Shown piece after piece: positions 63,671 to 64,000 of a stretch of DNA of 64,000 nt. Each line of letters starts with the position of its first letter. The first letter of the stretch is position 1. The notes under the pieces were generated by a model. The model was given only the letters and a program-made list of their open reading frames with translations. It searched no databases and was not told where the DNA came from. A program made the translations under genes and the position numbers. This DNA comes from Phoronis australis (lineage: Eukaryota; Phoronida; Phoronidae): contig NMRA01000152.1 of assembly GCA_002633005.1 (NCBI GenBank), positions 1-64,000 of the forward strand, given 5' to 3'.

Positions 63671-64000
63671 CCCAAACTGATGCCTGCACCAACCTGACTT
63701 GGCGTACTTCTGTTTCGCACGGGCTGATGAACTAGGCGGAAGCTACCGTAAATTTCTAAATTACTGTCGATAATTTTCATTTTTGTAAAGCATGTTCAAA
63801 CCTGAGATATACTGTTTAGTTTGTCTGAGTCGGAACCAAAGTTGACGATAATGAGCGTTCACGTATGCAGGTCATGAAGATCACACGGAGGAAGTGTCCC
63901 GAGAAAGTACTGCGCACCACCCTGTAGTCATTGTCATCAATTTCAGTTCCAATAACTGTTTAAAAACCTATAAACATGACAGACATTTAAAATCTTACGG

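Noticed and set aside
1-64000. CRISPR arrays, bacterial operons, tRNA or rRNA genes
   Set aside because: The DNA is clearly eukaryotic, no array with constant repeats and unique spacers exists, and I recognised no tRNA or rRNA consensus by eye. A tRNA scan would be decisive.

Overview
This is a eukaryotic window from an intron-rich, repeat-rich animal genome. The evidence is split genes with GT/AG introns, AATAAA signals, LINE, Penelope-like and cut-and-paste transposon remnants, and many short elements with terminal inverted repeats (TIRs). The protein set and mobile elements fit a marine invertebrate, perhaps an invertebrate deuterostome such as a lancelet or acorn worm. That placement is inference; no marker fixes the species. 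Two single N bases (23996 and 27537) suggest a draft assembly.

Three protein-coding genes could be rebuilt exon by exon, with reading phases that agree at every junction except one. (1) A monoamine-oxidase-like flavoenzyme lies on the minus strand from 29715 to 10377 in 12 recognised exons. Its FAD-binding start, catalytic lysine, covalent-FAD cysteine, aromatic-cage tyrosines and C-terminal membrane anchor are all present, but exon 9 needs a one-base correction. (2) A 12-helix membrane transporter related to the proton-dependent oligopeptide (POT/SLC15) family lies on the plus strand from 36233 to 49427 in 10 exons coding for 601 residues. The usual proton-coupling motif of the first helix is altered. 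(3) A membrane-anchored JmjC/cupin-type Fe(II)/2-oxoglutarate oxygenase lies on the minus strand from 59845 to 52151 in 4 exons coding for 354 residues, with an intact HxD...H triad.

Most of the rest is mobile DNA, much of it inside introns. From left to right: tandem duplications (0.7-2.2 kb), a short TIR element (2.66-3.09 kb), an interrupted LINE (4.27-7.37 kb), a CpG-rich stretch (9.2-9.9 kb), and the MAO introns. Those introns hold a TIR element, a degenerate minisatellite, a Penelope-type GIY-YIG fragment, an 80-bp-arm hairpin, a LINE 3' fragment, a DDE integrase fragment and two inverted 21-bp arrays. A complete-looking 3,035-bp transposon with 5-bp target duplications (30265-33299) lies between the MAO and transporter genes. 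The transporter introns carry a Kolobok-like TTAA element with a THAP-domain ORF and further short elements. The oxygenase introns carry long inverted repeats and a nested pair of elements. The right end (60-64 kb) is AT-rich, with a 650-bp inverted repeat and a probable LINE 3' end.

The three genes show no sign of working together. The enzyme, the transporter and the oxygenase look like independent neighbours. The most unusual items are the 3-kb CAC-ended transposon, the divergent transporter, the long hairpin and the paired 21-bp near-palindromic arrays.
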